Part shown: in pieces, positions 8,069 to 16,374 of the stretch
Numbering within the stretch: the first letter of the stretch is position 1
How the letters are laid out: every line of letters begins with the position of its first letter
Source: Clostridia bacterium
Lineage (GTDB): Bacteria; Bacillota; Clostridia; Oscillospirales; CAG-272
Length of the DNA stretch: 29,036 bases
Direction: 5' to 3'
NCBI GenBank assembly: GCA_017621015.1
Contig: JAGAUC010000004.1
Span: 1-29,036 of the forward strand
Position numbers and translations under genes: made by a program
Notes under the pieces: model-generated
What the model saw: only the letters and a program-made list of their open reading frames with translations
Told to the model about the DNA's origin: nothing
Database searches by the model: none

Positions 8069-8109
8069 CCGTCAATACTTTTTTTGTAACACAAAACAGA
8101 GGTGGCGGA

Positions 8110-8883
8110 ATGTATTATAATAAGGTGCAAATATGCGGAGTCAACACAGCGGAGCTCAAGACGCTCAGCGACGAGGAAAAGCAGGAACTGCTTGTCAAAA
8201 GCCGCGGGGGTGATGAGAATGCCAGACAAAAGCTGATCTACGGAAATCTCCGCTTGGTTCTGAGCGTGATCCAGAGATTTACCGGTCGGAACGAAAATCT
8301 GGATGACCTATTTCAGGTTGGTTGCATTGGTCTTGTCAAGGCGGTGGACAATTTTGATGTCGAAATGAACGTCAAATTTTCAACCTATGCCGTCCCCATG
8401 ATCATCGGAGAGATCCGCCGATATCTCAGGGACAACAACGCCGTGCGTATCAGTCGCTCAGTGCGGGACACGGCGTACCGAGCGCTGAAGGCCAGGGAGG
8501 AGCTGATCCGCGAAAAGGAAAAGGAGCCCACGCTTGACGAGATCGCCAAAAAGCTTGGCGAGCCGCGCGAGAGTGTGCTTCGCGCGATGGAGGCCATCGT
8601 AGATCCCATCTCGCTCTACGAGCCGGTTTACAGCGACGGCGGTGATGCGCTCTATGTGATGGATCAGATCAGCGACAGCGACAGCAGCGACGAGAAGTGG
8701 CTGGAGAGCATAGCCTTAAAGGACGTGATGAAGACCTTAAATGACCGCGAGCGAAAGATCATACAGATGCGCTTTTACCACAACAAAACGCAGGTCGAGA
8801 TCGCGGAGGAGATCGGCATTTCGCAGGCACAGGTCTCGCGCCTGGAGAAGGGTGCGCTTGACAGAATACGAAAACAGATATGA
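8110..8883 (+). CDS. sigG: Sporulation sigma factor SigG (late forespore)
   Basis: 257 residues, same length as the Bacillus homologue. The diagnostic N-terminus (NKVQICGVNTAELKTLSDEE) and the core NLRLVLSVIQRF...DDLFQVGCIGLVKAVDNFD...KFSTYAVPMIIGEIRRYLRDNN (region 2) match SigG closely. Region 3 follows (EPTLDEIAKKLGEP). Region 4 ends LNDRERKIIQMRF...EIAEEIGISQAQVSRLEKGALDRI, its helix-turn-helix. SigG directs RNA polymerase to late forespore genes after engulfment, so the organism is probably spore-forming. GAGGTGG precedes the ATG. No clear sigma-F/G type promoter was found in the 40 bp after the nrdR terminator. Confidence 0.96.
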   Translation: MYYNKVQICGVNTAELKTLSDEEKQELLVKSRGGDENARQKLIYGNLRLVLSVIQRFTGRNENLDDLFQVGCIGLVKAVDNFDVEMNVKFSTYAVPMIIGEIRRYLRDNNAVRISRSVRDTAYRALKAREELIREKEKEPTLDEIAKKLGEPRESVLRAMEAIVDPISLYEPVYSDGGDALYVMDQISDSDSSDEKWLESIALKDVMKTLNDRERKIIQMRFYHNKTQVEIAEEIGISQAQVSRLEKGALDRIRKQI

Positions 8884-8888
8884 CAAAT

Positions 8889-8914
8889 ACGCCGACGGGA
8901 GACCGTCGGCGTTT
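8889..8914 (+). terminator. Terminator-like hairpin after sigG
   Basis: 10-bp stem ACGCCGACGG/CCGTCGGCGT with a GAGA tetraloop and a short TT(T) tail, six bases after the stop. Its tail is shared with the -35 box of the next promoter. Confidence 0.7.
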
Positions 8915-8940
8915 ACTTATTTTGAAAATTGTGGTATAAT
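8912..8940 (+). promoter_or_regulatory. Promoter of the ECF-fusion gene
   Basis: -35 TTTACT (8912-8917), 17-bp spacer ending in TGG (extended -10), perfect -10 TATAAT (8935-8940). The leader is ~88 nt. The sigma-A-like boxes suggest vegetative expression rather than ECF self-activation. Confidence 0.8.
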
Positions 8941-9034
8941 TTTAAAAAAGCCCCAACCTTTTTTCTCGCATTTGTGTCTAAAGGACAAGCGCTTAAAAAT
9001 GGGAGATCCCAAAATCCACGAAAGGAGAGTGCAT

Positions 9035-12000
9035 ATGTATCATCAGAACGAAACGGACGAAACCCTGGTCATGCTCACGCTCGCAGGCGAGCAGACAGCA
9101 TACGAGGTCCTGGTGAAGCGGTATCAGAGTGCTGTCATTTCCTCGGCAATTTCGGTTACCAAAAGCCGCTTTATGGCAGAGGACGCCGCACAGGATGCCT
9201 TTGTCACGGCGTGGATGAAGCTCAACACGCTCGCAGAGCCGAAAAAGTACGGCGCGTGGGTGTGTCGCATCGCCAAAAACTGTGCCATCAATATGATCAG
9301 CCGATACCGTAGCTTTCTTCCACTTGACGTTGTGGACAATCTGAATCTTACCGACGGCGGTGCCGAAAATCCTGCGGAGCTGTATGCGCTGTCCGAGGAG
9401 CAGGATGAGGTAAACAAAAGCATGGAGCTGCTGCCCGAACGCGTGCGGCAGATTATCCATCTGCATTATTTTGAGGATCTTTCCATCGCGGAGATCGCCG
9501 ACCGCATGCGCCTTTCCGAGGGCACGGTCAAGTGGCAGCTTCACGATGGAAGGAAGCGAATACGAAAGGAGCTTTGCGCGATGAACGAAAAGTACAGCGA
9601 TACGCTTGTTGAGCGCGTTATGAAAAAGGTTGAGGAGCTGAAGCTGTGGCAGCTCAAAAACGATAAGAGCGGCTTTGAAAAGGTATATAAGGAGGTGCTC
9701 CGCGAGGTAGAGGAGCTTCCCGAATGCACGAAAAAGAAGCACGCGCTGGCTGACGTGCTGATGCGCGGCTGGTGGTGGCTTCCGGGGGCCAAGAACGATG
9801 CTCTCTTTGCCCGTATTGCCGACGCCGCTACCGACGGCAAAAACGAGGAGGTTATGACCTTTATCGTTACCCGTGAGGATTCCAAGGTCTACGGCGGAGC
9901 CAAGATCGATTTTATCCGCGACAAGCAGATCCCGCGCCTGGAAAAGATGGGCTTTGTAAAGACCCTCGGCCGCGGATGGTTTTGGCTTGGCTATCATCTG
10001 CTTCAAGAGGGAAAAGCCGAGGAAGGGAACGCGGCCTTTCACAAGGTGGAAGAGATCCTTGCGAAGGAGGATGCCTACCGCCTTCTTGTGCCTTATGTGA
10101 GAAAAATGCAAGACGAACTGTCCGCCCGTTATAAGGGAACAGTGAAGGAACACTATCGCATTGGCGGAACTGCGGAGGAATACCGATGGATCGACGGAAG
10201 GCTTCGCTATTGGTCAAACAAGGGATTTGGTGAAGGATGGCTTGGTTCGATCAATTTCCGCAGTGCAGATATTTTCCAAAACGCTTCAAGCTGTGACGGA
10301 TACTTCTTTGCCGATGTGTCGCTTGGAGAAAGCTTTGTCGGATCGGACGGCAGCACGCTTACCTATGTGGCCGATAACGTGGCGGTGGATACGCCGGCCG
10401 GAAGATTTGAGGACTGTGCCGTTTGGGAGATCCGACGCTGGACGGAAGACGAAAAAATTGTATGTCGAACCTATTATAAGGATGGCGTGGGCATTGTCCG
10501 CCAGGATCACACGAATGACGGAGTAACCGATATCCATACGCTCTGCCAATATGAGATCAAGGGTGGAAACGGACTTCTTCCCATGTTTATGGGCAACTCC
10601 TGGGAGTATGCTTCGGATTATTCTCCCGACGTGATATCGCAGGAGCTTACGTTCACGGTTTCCGTTGCCGACGGGGAGCAGATCATCCTTTGCTCATGGG
10701 AAAATACCGAGCGGCGCGGCTATGACCAAAGCTCCTGGGCGGATACGGTACAGGAGATCGCCAACGAATACTGTCACTCGAAAGCCAACGGTAACGAGGA
10801 GATATGTGACGTATATCCTGCCATCGAGCGTGCCGAGCGGTTGGCGAAAACGCCGATGGAAAGGGCGCACACAAAGGCGGCGGCCTCGGTGGCAAGAAGG
10901 ATCCTGGAAACCGATGCGACCTTCAATCCCGACCATACCGCCACGGGACATTGGAACTTCTTTTGCAGAAATTACATTCGCAAGAAAAAAGACTCGTTGT
11001 GTCTCACGGGGTACAATCATCGATGGTCTTTTGAGTGGAAGAGCACCGGAAGCATTGGCTCTGCAGGAAACCCAATTTTGTATAACGACGTTCTGGATAT
11101 TTTGCAGGATGCCGCAAATTGCATTTGGTCGGACGAGTGGCGTGTAGGTGCGTCTCCGCTTGTAGAATATTCGATGTATGACAGTACGGTCAAAACGCAG
11201 ATCGTCTGCGAGGACGGCGGAACGGTTACCACCAAAGCAGGTACTTTTGAGAATTGTCTTAAGCTTTGTTTGGATATTGGCGGAATGACAGACGGCGTTT
11301 CCTATCGCGGAGGCAAGAAGGTCTACTATTTTGCCGAGGGTATCGGCATCGTCCGTACCGAAAACGAATATTGCGGCGGTGCGAAAATCGGTGTTTACGA
11401 GCTGACGTCCTATGAGGGCACGGGCGAAGGTTTTATGCCTGCCGCAGACGGCCTTGTGCGCCGCTACGATGCCATTGGGCTTACCGACGGTTATGTGGGG
11501 GCGGTAGAATACACCTACGTGGCCGACGAGGACGGAGATATCGTAGTATTTGCCGATCGCACAGGTATTCGCGTTCTTCCACCACCCATAACCCAATACA
11601 GCTCGATTCACGGTGAAACCGTGGAGGAGCGCTTGTGGGAGGAGGGCAAATGGAAGGAATCCCATGCAAGAAACGGGGCAAACAACTTCCAGCTGATCCT
11701 GCATCTTCTCGCGCGTCCGAGCCGCAATCGCCAAAACGCCAAGCGGTCGATCGAGATCAACGGCTTTGATCTGGATCTGATCGGGATCCTCAGCGAAAAC
11801 GGAGAGATTCCCCCTGCTTTTTATGGCCTTTATGCCTGGAGAGCCGCAATCAAGGCGGCGGGATTGTTTGGTGACAAGCAAAACGAGGAGGGATATGCTT
11901 GCCTTGAGACGGCGGTAAGTACCTGCGAGAAAATAGCCGCGTTTCAAAAGGGCGACCTTCTGGATACGGGTAAGAAGGAGCTTTTTGGCGGTGTTACGTA

Positions 12001-12202
12001 TGAATACGGCAAGGGCGTGATCCGACTTTCCGACGGCTCCCGAGAGCCGATCGATTATGAATGGGAAATGGATTATAACGCAAGTAAGCTTTTGTATTCA
12101 TTGACCGCCCCCCGCGGCTGGGAATGGTTCAATTCCGTGCGGAATGAGGATCGATTCAAGCAATACGTGGAACGCGTACGAAAAATGACCGATAAGAAAT
12201 AA
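9035..12202 (+). CDS. ECF sigma factor with a ~870-residue C-terminal extension
   Basis: 1055 residues from the ATG after GAAAGGAGAGTGCAT; the frame is open further upstream but without a ribosome binding site. Residues ~15-85 are sigma region 2 (QTAYEVLVKRYQSAVISSAISVTKSRFMAEDAAQDAFVTAWMKL). Residues ~130-185 are region 4 (ELLPERVRQIIHLHYFEDLSIAEIADRMRLSEGTVKWQLHDGRKRIRKEL). The rest has no membrane segment. It contains a helical part (~190-380) and two similar beta-rich modules, around residues 445-530 (TPAGRFEDC...YYKDGVGIVRQ...YEIKGGNGLLPMFMG) and 728-810 (TKAGTFENC...YYFAEGIGIVRTE...YELTSYEGTGEGFMPAADG). The extension may sense a signal or act as a built-in anti-sigma; the signal and regulon are unknown. 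Monocistronic. Confidence 0.85.
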   Translation: MYHQNETDETLVMLTLAGEQTAYEVLVKRYQSAVISSAISVTKSRFMAEDAAQDAFVTAWMKLNTLAEPKKYGAWVCRIAKNCAINMISRYRSFLPLDVVDNLNLTDGGAENPAELYALSEEQDEVNKSMELLPERVRQIIHLHYFEDLSIAEIADRMRLSEGTVKWQLHDGRKRIRKELCAMNEKYSDTLVERVMKKVEELKLWQLKNDKSGFEKVYKEVLREVEELPECTKKKHALADVLMRGWWWLPGAKNDALFARIADAATDGKNEEVMTFIVTREDSKVYGGAKIDFIRDKQIPRLEKMGFVKTLGRGWFWLGYHLLQEGKAEEGNAAFHKVEEILAKEDAYRLLVPYVRKMQDELSARYKGTVKEHYRIGGTAEEYRWIDGRLRYWSNKGFGEGWLGSINFRSADIFQNASSCDGYFFADVSLGESFVGSDGSTLTYVADNVAVDTPAGRFEDCAVWEIRRWTEDEKIVCRTYYKDGVGIVRQDHTNDGVTDIHTLCQYEIKGGNGLLPMFMGNSWEYASDYSPDVISQELTFTVSVADGEQIILCSWENTERRGYDQSSWADTVQEIANEYCHSKANGNEEICDVYPAIERAERLAKTPMERAHTKAAASVARRILETDATFNPDHTATGHWNFFCRNYIRKKKDSLCLTGYNHRWSFEWKSTGSIGSAGNPILYNDVLDILQDAANCIWSDEWRVGASPLVEYSMYDSTVKTQIVCEDGGTVTTKAGTFENCLKLCLDIGGMTDGVSYRGGKKVYYFAEGIGIVRTENEYCGGAKIGVYELTSYEGTGEGFMPAADGLVRRYDAIGLTDGYVGAVEYTYVADEDGDIVVFADRTGIRVLPPPITQYSSIHGETVEERLWEEGKWKESHARNGANNFQLILHLLARPSRNRQNAKRSIEINGFDLDLIGILSENGEIPPAFYGLYAWRAAIKAAGLFGDKQNEEGYACLETAVSTCEKIAAFQKGDLLDTGKKELFGGVTYEYGKGVIRLSDGSREPIDYEWEMDYNASKLLYSLTAPRGWEWFNSVRNEDRFKQYVERVRKMTDKK

Positions 12203-12211
12203 CTCAAAACC

Positions 12212-12245
12212 GCCGAGGGCGGCCATTCGGCCGCCCTCGGCTTTT
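12212..12245 (+). terminator. Intrinsic terminator after the ECF-fusion gene
   Basis: 13-bp perfect GC-rich stem GCCGAGGGCGGCC/GGCCGCCCTCGGC, loop ATTC, then TTTT. Confidence 0.93.
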
Positions 12246-12262
12246 GCGTCGACACAGGGGAC

Positions 12263-12291
12263 TTGACTTTCGTGTAAAAGTATAGTATAAT
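12263..12291 (+). promoter_or_regulatory. Promoter of the sugar kinase gene
   Basis: -35 TTGACT (12263-12268), 17-bp spacer, perfect -10 TATAAT (12286-12291). The leader is ~24 nt and contains the AAAGGAT ribosome binding site. Confidence 0.9.
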
Positions 12292-12321
12292 AATTAGAGT
12301 TATCAGAAAGGATGGCTTTTT

Positions 12322-13341
12322 ATGGAATTCGTTTGCTTTGGAGAAATTATGGGACGGCTGAACCCGGCGGGCTACGGCCGCCTTGTGCAGTCAAGCGAGC
12401 TTGAGATCAGCTACGGCGGGGGCGAGGCTAACGTTGCCGTTTCGCTTGCCAATTTCGGAAAAAAGGCTGTATATGTCACCAAGGTTCCCGATAATGAGCT
12501 GTCCGGGTCGGCGCTGAACGCCCTTAAGGTACATAACGTGGATGTTTCACGTGTGGTATACGGCGGTGATCGCTTGGGACTGTATTTCATCGAAAAAGGC
12601 GCCTCACAGCGTCCCTCCAAGGTGATCTATGACCGCAAATATTCCTCGATCTCCATGGCGGAGAAGGAGGACTTTGACTGGCGAAAGATCTTTGCCAATG
12701 CTGAGTGGTTTCATTTTACAGGTATTACACCGGCGCTGAGCGACACCTGCGCGGAGATCTGCCTTGAGGCCTGCCGCGTAGCCAAGGAGCTTGGCATCAC
12801 CGTAAGCTGCGACCTCAATTTCCGCAAAAATCTCTGGGACAGCAAAAAGGCAGGACAGGTCATGTCTATGCTGATGCCGTACGTGGATGTGGCGATTGCC
12901 AACGAGGAGGATTGCGAGAAGGTGTTTGGTATTCAGGCTGAGGATACCGATGTAGAGGGCGGCGCGCTTTCGATGGAAGGATATAAGGCGGTTGCCAAAA
13001 CGCTTTCCGAGCGCTTTGCCATTCCCACGGTCGCTATCACTCTAAGAGAAAGCCTTTCGGCCAACGACAACCTTTGGGCGGCCATGCTTTACAATCACGG
13101 AGAATACTTCTTCTCCAAAAAATACACGCTTCACATCGTGGATCGCGTCGGCGGTGGCGATAGCTTTGGCGGCGGTTTGATTTACGCTCTTTCTGAGGGA
13201 AAGGGCAACCAGTATGCCATTGATTTTGCGGTGGCATCCTCGGCGCTCAAGCACACGGTGGAGTACGATTTCAACGAGGTTTCGATTGCCGAGATCGAGG
13301 CGCTGATGGGCGGCGACGGCTCGGGCAGAGTACAAAGATAA
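12322..13341 (+). CDS. PfkB-family sugar kinase, probably 2-keto-3-deoxygluconate kinase
   Basis: 339 residues, typical of KDG kinases. The start FGEIMGRLNP, the substrate-binding YGGGEANVAVSLANFG, and the ATP/catalytic motif DRVGGGDSFGGGLIYAL (catalytic-base Asp280) define a ribokinase/PfkB fold. KDG kinase phosphorylates 2-keto-3-deoxygluconate to KDPG in pectin and uronate breakdown. The N-terminal motif and length fit the KdgK subgroup better than fructokinase or ribokinase, but no other uronate genes are nearby, so substrate is inferred. Own strong promoter; a hairpin without a U-tract follows, so some read-through into the topoisomerase gene is possible. Confidence 0.8.
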   Translation: MEFVCFGEIMGRLNPAGYGRLVQSSELEISYGGGEANVAVSLANFGKKAVYVTKVPDNELSGSALNALKVHNVDVSRVVYGGDRLGLYFIEKGASQRPSKVIYDRKYSSISMAEKEDFDWRKIFANAEWFHFTGITPALSDTCAEICLEACRVAKELGITVSCDLNFRKNLWDSKKAGQVMSMLMPYVDVAIANEEDCEKVFGIQAEDTDVEGGALSMEGYKAVAKTLSERFAIPTVAITLRESLSANDNLWAAMLYNHGEYFFSKKYTLHIVDRVGGGDSFGGGLIYALSEGKGNQYAIDFAVASSALKHTVEYDFNEVSIAEIEALMGGDGSGRVQR

Positions 13342-13349
13342 CAGAGAGC

Positions 13350-13382
13350 GGCGCGCTTGCGATTTTGGGAGCAAGATGCGCC
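13350..13382 (+). other. RNA hairpin between the kinase and topoisomerase genes
   Basis: Interrupted stem GGCGC-CTTGC/GCAAG-GCGCC (bulge G on one side, AT on the other) with a 10-nt loop. No T-run follows, so it is not a standard terminator. It lies nine bases after the kinase stop and could stabilise the mRNA end or attenuate read-through. Confidence 0.45.
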
Positions 13383-13416
13383 GTCTGTCTCATAAGATAC
13401 ATTTTGTGGAGAAGAT

Positions 13417-15663
13417 ATGATTTTAATTGTAGCGGAAAAGCCGAGTCTCGGTCGCAACATTGCCGGAAGCATTGGCAATATGACCGCAAGGAGCGGCTAT
13501 ATGGAGGGAAACGGATATATCGTAACGTGGGCGTTTGGTCACCTTTTTTCGCTTGCCGATATTGAGGAATACAGCCCCTCGCCGCGCGAGGATCGGCGTT
13601 GGACCATGGACAACCTGCCGTGCTTCCCGAAGGAGTTCCGCTTTGAGCTGCGAAAGGGAAGTGACAAAAAGGTGGACAGCGGCGTGGTCAAGCAGTTTGA
13701 ACTCATCCGCACGCTTTGCAACCGCGACGACGTGGACACCATTGTCAACGCAGGAGACGCCGACCGTGAGGGGGAGATCATTGTTCGCCTTTGTGTCAAG
13801 CACGCGCTGAAGGAGCAAAAGGCCTTCAAGCGGCTTTGGTTGCCCGACCAGACCCCAGAGACCATTCGCAAGGCACTTTCCGAAATGAAGGACGAGAGCG
13901 AGTATGAGAGCCTTGCCAACGAAGGCTTGGCGCGCACGTATATCGACTGGCTTTACGGTGTCAACCTGACACGTTATGCCACGCTCAAAACCGGCACGCT
14001 TTTGCGTGTGGGACGTGTCATCATTCCCATTGTGAAGGCCATTTATGATCGCGATATGGCCATCCGCTATTTTGTGCCCGGGAAATATTACGCCATCATC
14101 AGCCGCGCCGAAACCGGCGGCGAGGTGGTGGAGCTGGTCAGCAAGACGCGCTTTGACAGCGATAAATACGAGCAGGCGCTTGCCTTCTGTAACCGATATA
14201 ACGGCGAGCAGGCCGTTGTAACGTCCATCAAAAAGAAAAAGGACAAGCTGGCACCCGGCAAGCTGTATTCGCTGTCCAAGCTTCAGAACGTGCTGGGTAA
14301 GAAGTATAAGATGTCGATGGCGGAAAGCCTTGAGATCGTGCAAAAGCTTTACGAGGCAGGGTATCTGACCTATCCGCGTACCAACTCCGAGTATCTGGCA
14401 ACGGCGGAAAAGGACAAGATGAAGATCATCATTGCCAACTGCAAAAAGCTGGGCTATCCGGTGGAGTTCAAGGATAAAAAGACCATTTTTGATGACTCCA
14501 AGATCGAGTCGCACTCGGCGCTGACGCCGACCTACAAGATCCCCGACAAGAGCCGCCTGAGCGAGCGTGAGATGCAAGTGTATTCCACGGTGTTCCGCCG
14601 CTTTATCGCGGTGTTCTGCGCCGAGGAATGCGTGGTGGAGAGATCCGAGATCACCATTTCGGTGGGCGAGCTTGAGGAGTTCCTTTTGAAGGGAACGGTG
14701 ATCGTGGAGCCGGGCTGGACAAGGTTTGACGACAACGCGCAAAAGGACAAGCTCCTGCCAAAGCTAAACAAGGGCGACATTGTTAATACCGACTTTAAGC
14801 CGGTGGAAAAGGAGACCACACCGCCCAAGCATTACACCATCGAAACGCTCAACAATTATCTGAAAAACCCCTTCCGCGAGGAAAAAAAGAAGGCCGAAGA
14901 AAAGGGAGCGGACGAGAACACCGAGGTGGATGACACCGAGGACTACAAGGCCATTTTCGAGGGTCTTGAGCTTGGCACCGAGGCTACGCGTACCGGCATC
15001 ATTGACAACGCCCGAAAGAGCGAGTACATTGAACTGAAAAAGGACGTGTATACCATTCTTCCGCGCGGCGAATTTCTCATTGAATCACTCTCGCGCCTGA
15101 AGATCAATATGGACAAGTATAAGACCTCGGAGCTGGGTCAGGCACTCAAAAAGGTTTACCGCGGAGCCATCACGGTTGAGGACAGCGTGCAGCTGGCACA
15201 GGCCGAGATTCAAACGGTTTTTGATAAAAAGAATGTATCTATTGAGACAGACGATGATACGGGATGCTTCGGAGACCTTATCGGAAAATGTCCGCTTTGC
15301 GGCAAGGACGTCGTGCGCGGCCGCTTTTCCTATGGCTGCCGTGGCTATAAGGAGGGGTGCGACTTCAAGGTCAATCTCTACATTTGCGAGCGCGCAATTT
15401 CGGTTGCCAATATGAGATCGCTTTTGGAAAAGGGAAGCACCGATAAGATCGTGGGCTTTCGCTCCAAGCGAACGGGAAAGACCTTTGACGCAAGCCTGAG
15501 GCTGGAGGACGGCAAGGCGAATTTTGTATTTGAGGATTCGCCCAACCGCGGACAAGGTCGCGGCGGCGCGCCTTTCGGCTACATGGAAGCACCGCCCGAA
15601 ATGGCACCGCTTCCCGAAGACCCGCCACCCGCTGTCGCGCACAAGCCGGTACCGCTCGCGTGA
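13417..15663 (+). CDS. DNA topoisomerase type IA (topoisomerase III-like)
   Basis: 748 residues. The Toprim domain starts MILIVAEKPSLGRNIA (Glu7) and has the metal-binding NAGDADREGE (Asp114, Asp116, Glu118). The active-site Tyr319 lies in YLTYPRTNSEYL. A four-Cys zinc ribbon begins at Cys625 (CPLCGKDVVRGRFSYGCRGYKEGCDF), followed by a short topoisomerase C-terminal repeat (FRSKRTGKTFDASLRLEDGKANFVF). It cuts and rejoins single strands to remove negative supercoils or to decatenate. The final ~45 residues are Pro-rich (APFGYMEAPPEMAPLPEDPP...). The last dozen codons and the stop lie antisense over an immA fragment, so the native C-terminus was probably replaced. A GGAGAAGAT site precedes the ATG. 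Confidence 0.92.
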   Translation: MILIVAEKPSLGRNIAGSIGNMTARSGYMEGNGYIVTWAFGHLFSLADIEEYSPSPREDRRWTMDNLPCFPKEFRFELRKGSDKKVDSGVVKQFELIRTLCNRDDVDTIVNAGDADREGEIIVRLCVKHALKEQKAFKRLWLPDQTPETIRKALSEMKDESEYESLANEGLARTYIDWLYGVNLTRYATLKTGTLLRVGRVIIPIVKAIYDRDMAIRYFVPGKYYAIISRAETGGEVVELVSKTRFDSDKYEQALAFCNRYNGEQAVVTSIKKKKDKLAPGKLYSLSKLQNVLGKKYKMSMAESLEIVQKLYEAGYLTYPRTNSEYLATAEKDKMKIIIANCKKLGYPVEFKDKKTIFDDSKIESHSALTPTYKIPDKSRLSEREMQVYSTVFRRFIAVFCAEECVVERSEITISVGELEEFLLKGTVIVEPGWTRFDDNAQKDKLLPKLNKGDIVNTDFKPVEKETTPPKHYTIETLNNYLKNPFREEKKKAEEKGADENTEVDDTEDYKAIFEGLELGTEATRTGIIDNARKSEYIELKKDVYTILPRGEFLIESLSRLKINMDKYKTSELGQALKKVYRGAITVEDSVQLAQAEIQTVFDKKNVSIETDDDTGCFGDLIGKCPLCGKDVVRGRFSYGCRGYKEGCDFKVNLYICERAISVANMRSLLEKGSTDKIVGFRSKRTGKTFDASLRLEDGKANFVFEDSPNRGQGRGGAPFGYMEAPPEMAPLPEDPPPAVAHKPVPLA

Positions 15664-15712
15664 CCGCGCCGCCGCCAAAAAGTCCATTTTTTCTTTCATA
15701 ATAATCACCTCC
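15620..15712 (-). pseudogene. 5' fragment of an immA gene (RBS plus ~24 codons)
   Basis: On the minus strand GGAGGTGAT (15712-15704) leads to ATG at 15699 and the peptide MKEKMDFLAAARSRERYRLVRDSGWR. The intact ImmA at 21595 begins MKDKNQNSAEAVQSRERYKLVRDNAWR after the same GGAGGTGAT. Both share SRERY-[RK]-LVRD-x-x-WR, and CTTGTGCGCGACA is identical at DNA level. Similarity ends near 15632-15620 and the HExxH region is absent, so this is a broken remnant. It lies antisense to the topoisomerase 3' end and includes that gene's stop codon. Confidence 0.85.
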
Positions 15713-15749
15713 GTGGTTCTATCCTAACAGACCACGGCGGTTTATACAA
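15711..15749 (-). promoter_or_regulatory. Promoter and dyad of the immA remnant
   Basis: Minus strand: -35 TTGTAT (15749-15744), 17-bp spacer, -10 TAGGAT (15726-15721). The -10 sits in the 13-nt centre CTGTTAGGATAGA of a dyad CCGTGGT/ACCACGG. The same layout (TTGCAT, 17 bp, TAGGAT, centre CTGATAGGATAGA) precedes the intact immA, with different dyad arms. Activity is unknown. Confidence 0.7.
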
Positions 15750-15825
15750 TATTTTTTCCAAAGGGAAGAAAACAACACCCCACAAATAAAGCCAAAAGCA
15801 TACCGCGAAAGGAAGCATAAACTTT

Positions 15826-16374
15826 ATGAGAACAAGCATCTCAAGATCTCTTGTGGCACTGGCCCTTGCATTTTCCTTGTTGCCACTGTCCGCTTGTACC
15901 AAAGAACCTATCACGCCGCCCGAACAGGAGAAGGAAGAGGAAATCACACTGGCAGCATCTAATGCGAGAGATTATATAGGTGTAAATTTTTCCTTCGGAG
16001 AACTTTCAAAAATGAGTAGTGAAAGTTCAGAAAAGGAAAGAATTTCTTGTATTGCTTATATAGAGGTTTTTCCTATCGGCGAATATCGATTCAAATCTAC
16101 AAAAGTTGTTCTTACCATGGAGCAGTCTTTTTTAGGAGATTACACATTGATGAGGGGGTTGGAGTGGCTCCCGGAAGAAAAGAGGGTGACATTAACTCTT
16201 GACAAAAATGGTTACGGAAGTGCTTGTTTATATTTGCACCGTGAATACTCAAAAAACGAGGAAGATGTATTTGACCCTTTTATGTTTCCAAAACGACTTC
16301 GCCATCCATCTGAAGCGGGCACGTGGTCGGTCAAGATCAGCGCAGCTTCTGGAACGGTTATAGAAAACAAGTGA
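15826..16374 (+). CDS. Predicted lipoprotein, unknown function
   Basis: 182 residues. A type II signal peptide (MRTSISRSLVALALAFSLLPLSAC) ends in the lipobox LSAC, so Cys24 should be lipidated and the protein tethered outside the membrane. A short Pro/Glu-rich linker (TPPEQEKEEE) leads to a beta-rich domain I do not recognise. GCGAAAGGAAGC precedes the ATG. The middle of the gene is visibly more AT-rich than its neighbours, suggesting foreign origin. The stop overlaps the next gene's GTG start (GTGA), so the two are translationally coupled. It is divergent from the immA remnant. Confidence 0.7.
   Translation: MRTSISRSLVALALAFSLLPLSACTKEPITPPEQEKEEEITLAASNARDYIGVNFSFGELSKMSSESSEKERISCIAYIEVFPIGEYRFKSTKVVLTMEQSFLGDYTLMRGLEWLPEEKRVTLTLDKNGYGSACLYLHREYSKNEEDVFDPFMFPKRLRHPSEAGTWSVKISAASGTVIENK

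Noticed and set aside
8993..10153. Minus-strand open frame opposite the ECF fusion gene
   Set aside because: The plus-strand frame has sigma regions 2 and 4, a promoter, a ribosome binding site and a terminator; the opposite frame has none.
13423..14742. Long minus-strand open frame opposite the topoisomerase gene (439 codons)
   Set aside because: The topoisomerase frame has all catalytic motifs; the opposite frame has no recognisable domain or ribosome binding site and is a by-product of codon bias.
15708..15743. Hairpin after the topoisomerase stop as its terminator
   Set aside because: The stem is the dyad of the immA remnant promoter and has no U-run on the plus strand; the same dyad occurs at the intact immA.
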